Part shown: piece by piece, positions 61,166 through 64,000 of the stretch
Layout: each line of letters starts with the position of its first letter
How positions within the stretch are numbered: position 1 is the stretch's first letter
DNA from: Coriobacteriaceae bacterium
GTDB lineage: Bacteria > Actinomycetota > Coriobacteriia > Coriobacteriales > UMGS124
Assembly: GCA_019421015.1 (NCBI GenBank)
Contig: JAHZGC010000007.1
Coordinates: 18,795 to 82,794, forward strand
DNA length: 64,000 nucleotides
Reading direction: 5' to 3'
Notes under the pieces: model-generated
What the model was told of the DNA's origin: nothing
Database searches by the model: none
The model's input: only the letters and a program-made list of their open reading frames with translations
Made by a program: the position numbers and the translations under genes

Positions 61166-63103
61166 ATGAACGCTCAGCTCAGCCGCCGCTCATTCGTCGC
61201 CGGAAGTGCCGCCCTCGGCGTGGCCGCAGGCGCCGTTGCCTCCGCCGGCATCGCCAAGGCCGCAACCGCCGACTTCACCTTTGCCGACACCGTTGCCTGG
61301 AACGCCGAATACGACGTCGTCGTCGTGGGCTATGGAACCGCCGGCGGGACCGCTGCCGTGTATGCCGCCGACAACGGCGCCCATGTGCTGCTGTGCGACG
61401 CCGCCCCCGAGGGCGAAGAGGGCGGCAACAGCCGCGTCGCATGCCAGATGATGGTAGCCGGCGACGACCCCGAGAAGATGTTCAAATACTACAACGACGG
61501 CCTCTCCTGGCACTTCAACACCGACGAGGATACCCTGCGCACCTACACCGACGCCCTGTGCAGCATGGAGTCCTACATGGAGTACTTCGGCGTGGCCAGT
61601 GATGACCTGTTCAAGTGGCCTAACGGCACCGTGGTGACCCCCGAATATCCCGAGTACGAGGGCGGCGAGACCGTCTACGAGATCTTTGTGCACCATGGCA
61701 ACTATGACTCGGCCCTCTACAAGCTCGTACGCAAGAACGTACAGCAGCGTGCCGACATGATCGACGTATGGTGCGCCTTCCCCGCCCAGCACCTGGTGCA
61801 GGACCCGCAGACCAAGACCATCGTCGGCGTTGAGCTCGAGCGCGACGGCGAGCCCTTCTATGTGCGCGCCAAAAACGGCGTCGTCCTCTCCTGCGGCGGC
61901 TTTGAGAACAACCCCGAGATGATCCAGGACTATCTGGGGCTCGCCCGCGTCATGCCCATCGGCGGCATGTATAACAAGGGCGCCGGCGTGCGCATGGGCA
62001 TCGAAGTCGGAGCTGACCAGTGGCACATGGAGGCCTACGAGTCCCTGGGCATCCTGAACGGCAACGCCTTTGCCAACGACGAGACCGGACGCGCCACGCT
62101 CGAGCAAAGCTTTAAGGAGAAGAAGTCCGTAAGCTGCATCTCCCTCGGCAGCGAGGAATGGGGTCAGGGCAGCGTATTTATGGTGGGCGACGACGGAGAC
62201 CGCTTCTCCGACGAAAGCTACATGCACCGTCACGGTCACGTGTACTCCAACGGAGTGTGGCGCATGCCCATCGCCAACTGGTCGCCCTGGCTCATCTTTG
62301 ACCAGGCCGAGCTTGACTGGTGGAAGGAGGTCGGCCGCATCACCCCCGAACGCGAAGAGCTTATCGTGAGCGCCTCCTCTCCCGAAGAACTGGCCGAAAA
62401 GATCGGCGTCGACCCTGAGATTTTTGCCCGCACTGTGGAAGACTTCAACTTCTTTGCCGAAAGCGGGCGTGACTACAAGGAGAATCGTCCGGCCGACACC
62501 ATGCGCGCCCTTGAAGGCGAGACCATCTACGCCATCCAGTTCCGTCCCGCCATCCTCAACACCCAGGGCGGTCCGCGCCGCAACGGCAACGCCGAGGTGC
62601 TCGACACCATGGGCAACCCCATCCCGCATCTCTACAGCGCCGGTGAGCTGGGCGGCATCTGCGCCTTCCAGTACAACTCGGGCGGCAACCTGGCCGAATG
62701 CGTGATCTTTGGCTCCATCGCCGGCACCAACGCCGCGGCCGAGAAGGAGCCGCTGCCCAACATCGAGCTGCCCGAGGCCGTTGAGCCCGATATCAAGCTG
62801 ACCCCCGGCGAGCTGAACGAGACCGACGTCGTGACCACCGCCGACCTGGCCGACAACCAGCGCCTGGGCCGCAGCACCGCCGGCATGGGCAACGAGCTCG
62901 TGCTCCGCGTGACCCTCGACGGCGACACCGTGACCGACGTGGAGGTCATCAAGTCCACCGAGACCCCCGAGTACGGCGGCAAGGCACTTCCCCAGCTCGT
63001 GGAGATGGCCGTCGCCTCCGGCACGGGCGACGTCGACGTGGTGGCCGGCGCCACGATGACCAGCGCCGCCTTCATGGACGCCATGGCCGACGCACTGAAG
63101 TAA
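61166..63103 (+). CDS. Tat-exported FAD flavoprotein with C-terminal FMN-binding domain (locus 3)
   Basis: The ATG at 61166 after GAAAGGA gives 645 residues. Tat signal LSRRSFVAGSAALGVAAG; Rossmann motif YDVVVVGYGTAGGTAAVYAADNGAHVLLCD. FAD_binding_2 blocks include GGNSRVACQMMVAG, NGVVLSCGGFENNPEMIQDYLG, PAILNTQGGPRRNGNAEVLDTMGNPIPHLYSAGELGGICAFQYNSGGNL. From ~555 a FMN-binding domain follows (ELVLRVTLDGDTVTDVEVIKSTETP), ending in VVAGATMTSAAFMDAM, where the second Thr fits the ApbE flavinylation site. As in urocanate- or fumarate-reductase types, covalent FMN would carry electrons to FAD. The substrate is unknown. A terminator follows. Confidence 0.92.
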   Translation: MNAQLSRRSFVAGSAALGVAAGAVASAGIAKAATADFTFADTVAWNAEYDVVVVGYGTAGGTAAVYAADNGAHVLLCDAAPEGEEGGNSRVACQMMVAGDDPEKMFKYYNDGLSWHFNTDEDTLRTYTDALCSMESYMEYFGVASDDLFKWPNGTVVTPEYPEYEGGETVYEIFVHHGNYDSALYKLVRKNVQQRADMIDVWCAFPAQHLVQDPQTKTIVGVELERDGEPFYVRAKNGVVLSCGGFENNPEMIQDYLGLARVMPIGGMYNKGAGVRMGIEVGADQWHMEAYESLGILNGNAFANDETGRATLEQSFKEKKSVSCISLGSEEWGQGSVFMVGDDGDRFSDESYMHRHGHVYSNGVWRMPIANWSPWLIFDQAELDWWKEVGRITPEREELIVSASSPEELAEKIGVDPEIFARTVEDFNFFAESGRDYKENRPADTMRALEGETIYAIQFRPAILNTQGGPRRNGNAEVLDTMGNPIPHLYSAGELGGICAFQYNSGGNLAECVIFGSIAGTNAAAEKEPLPNIELPEAVEPDIKLTPGELNETDVVTTADLADNQRLGRSTAGMGNELVLRVTLDGDTVTDVEVIKSTETPEYGGKALPQLVEMAVASGTGDVDVVAGATMTSAAFMDAMADALK

Positions 63104-63172
63104 GAGGACTTCTCTGAGGAGGGTTTCTCCGCCGGAAGATTGTCAGAAGACGCCCTGCCAGTTTGATCGCAC

Positions 63173-63208
63173 GCAAAGGGCCCCGCAACCAGGTCGCGGG
63201 GCCCTTGC
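63173..63208 (+). terminator. hairpin after flavoprotein gene 3
   Basis: Stem GCAAAGGGCCCCGC / GCGGGGCCCTTGC (one bulge) with a 9-nt loop, 69 bp after the stop codon. No long T-run. Confidence 0.75.
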
Positions 63209-63360
63209 AATGCGAAGATCGGCGGGCGCAGGCTTAAGGGAAGCGCCTCCGCGCAGCTCGTGGAGAAAACCGGCGACACCGTGGGATGCCCGAAGGCCTC
63301 TTCGTGTCAAAACGGGGTCGCCGTGCGCGGTCGATCTGTCAAAGCAACCCCGCCGTGCAC

Positions 63361-63400
63361 GAAAAAACGTCCCCGCAGCGTGCAGAGCGGGGACGTTTTG
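63361..63400 (-). terminator. terminator of the helicase gene
   Basis: On the minus strand: stem AACGTCCCCGC / GCGGGGACGTT with a 10-nt loop, followed by TTTTCG. It lies ~65 bp after the helicase stop. A second C/A-rich copy of the 5' arm (GCCAAAAACACCCCGC) precedes it. The remaining 63209-63360 holds no recognised feature. Confidence 0.8.
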
Positions 63401-63464
63401 GCAGCACGAGCGTACACAGCGGGGTGTTTTTGGCACATACATGGCGGAACCCGCCCCAAGCCCC

Positions 63465-64000
63465 CTACGGCCGTACCCCCAGCACCACCGAGGCGTACTG
63501 CTGCCCCGAAAGCGTGCTCGGGGCATCGGGGCCCAGCTCGCCCAGGCAGGGGCTCGGCGCCAGCACGGCCAAGGCTTCGTCGCCGTCGCGGCGGGTGCGG
63601 CGGCTGGTCGCCCCCAGCTTCTGGGCCATCTCGGCCGGGCAGCGCTGGGCGCACGAGACAACCAGCTCGTCGCGGGCGCTCGCCAGAGCGCCCACAAAAC
63701 CGCGGGCCTCCCGCTCAAAGCGCGCGGAATCCTGCGACCGGGCCACCGAGGGCACCAGCCCCTCGTTGGCGCCCGCAGCCACCACGGTGCGGGGACTCCA
63801 TCCCAGCAGACTCTCGGCGCAGCCCACCCGCACGCAGGCGGGGTTCGCGCTGTAGTGGCGGTCAAAGCAGTTGGCGCACAGGTGCCCAAAGACCTCCGGG
63901 GCAAGCTCCTCTCCGCCCATGGGCTCGCAGAGCTCGGCAAAGGAGGCCGACCCACTGGGGTCCACGGTCTTGAGCAGGCCAAAGCCGCGGCGGCTTCCGG
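63465..64000 (-). CDS. UvrD/RecB-type helicase, C-terminal end (5' part outside window)
   Basis: The frame is open from the window edge to a stop at 63465; about 178 residues are visible. Marks of the UvrD helicase C-terminal domain: TVVAAGANEGLVPSVARSQD (motif V-like) and FEREARGFVGALASARDELVVSCAQR, which parallels the EERRLFYVALTRARDRLVLS motif VI. A Cys group upstream (HLCANCFDRHYSANPACVRVGC) could bind a metal or cluster. It is probably a helicase or helicase-nuclease of DNA repair; the motor core lies beyond the window, so the exact class is open. Confidence 0.65.
   Translation of the reverse strand, partial: GSRRGFGLLKTVDPSGSASFAELCEPMGGEELAPEVFGHLCANCFDRHYSANPACVRVGCAESLLGWSPRTVVAAGANEGLVPSVARSQDSARFEREARGFVGALASARDELVVSCAQRCPAEMAQKLGATSRRTRRDGDEALAVLAPSPCLGELGPDAPSTLSGQQYASVVLGVRP

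Noticed and set aside
63260..63480. Possible CRISPR-like spacing of C/A-rich repeats
   Set aside because: Only two or three imperfect units of a terminator arm; no regular repeat-spacer pattern and no cas gene in the window.
1..64000. tRNA or rRNA genes
   Set aside because: No T-loop GGTTCRA plus acceptor-stem combination and no rRNA-like stretch was recognised by eye on either strand; a tRNAscan run would settle this.

Overview
The window is GC-rich DNA from an anaerobic actinobacterium, most likely a gut Eggerthellaceae/Coriobacteriia relative. The pointers are the many Tat-exported flavoprotein and molybdopterin reductases, regulators with a LuxR DNA-binding domain behind about twelve membrane segments, and strong AAGGAGG-type ribosome sites with some GTG and TTG starts. 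Lineage is an inference from gene content. No rRNA, tRNA or CRISPR array was recognised.

Layout. 1-5 kb: a cut-off DUF885 protein, a secreted coiled-coil/lysozyme-like protein, a Uma2 nuclease and an ECF sigma factor overlapping its probable DUF4179 anti-sigma partner. 5-12 kb: isoaspartyl peptidase, larB and larC (nickel-pincer cofactor), an amidinohydrolase, an Rpn-type nuclease and isocitrate dehydrogenase. 12-19 kb: molybdopterin reductase operon 1 (FeS subunit, catalytic subunit, TorD chaperone, second FeS subunit, NrfD anchor) followed by a GntR regulator and an SPFH protein. 19-31 kb: two LuxR/flavoprotein loci, one with a small multiheme cytochrome, separated by housekeeping and accessory genes. 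31-34 kb: two sulfite-oxidase-fold molybdenum proteins, one fused to a triheme cytochrome. 34-42 kb: MerR, AraC, EamA, CapA, DUF3160, MarR and TIM-barrel genes. 42-50 kb: Mo operon 2 (catalytic subunit, FeS subunit, DmsC anchor) divergent from a LuxR gene. 51-59 kb: Mo operon 3 (catalytic subunit, FeS subunit, unknown protein, TorD, DmsC) divergent from a LysR gene. 59-63 kb: a frameshifted LuxR gene divergent from a flavoprotein with its own FMN-binding domain. 63.5-64 kb: the 3' end of a helicase gene.

The genes mainly describe a respiratory repertoire: six or more separate terminal reductase modules, each probably feeding electrons from quinol or cytochrome to a different acceptor, most paired with a dedicated regulator. 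Mo operons 2 and 3 have the look of the catechol-dehydroxylase type of Mo enzyme known from gut Eggerthellaceae; substrates cannot be read from the sequence.

The most unusual content is non-coding: (i) an 85-bp palindromic element, five copies or part copies in sense orientation inside transcription units, with compensatory base changes in its stems, one copy being inserted in frame in the NrfD gene; (ii) a ~220-bp element with ~50-bp inverted ends, three copies; (iii) a ~270-bp element with inverted ends, two copies, each following a relic of a flavoprotein 3' end; and (iv) three exact-period 23-bp repeats ahead of an ATPase gene.
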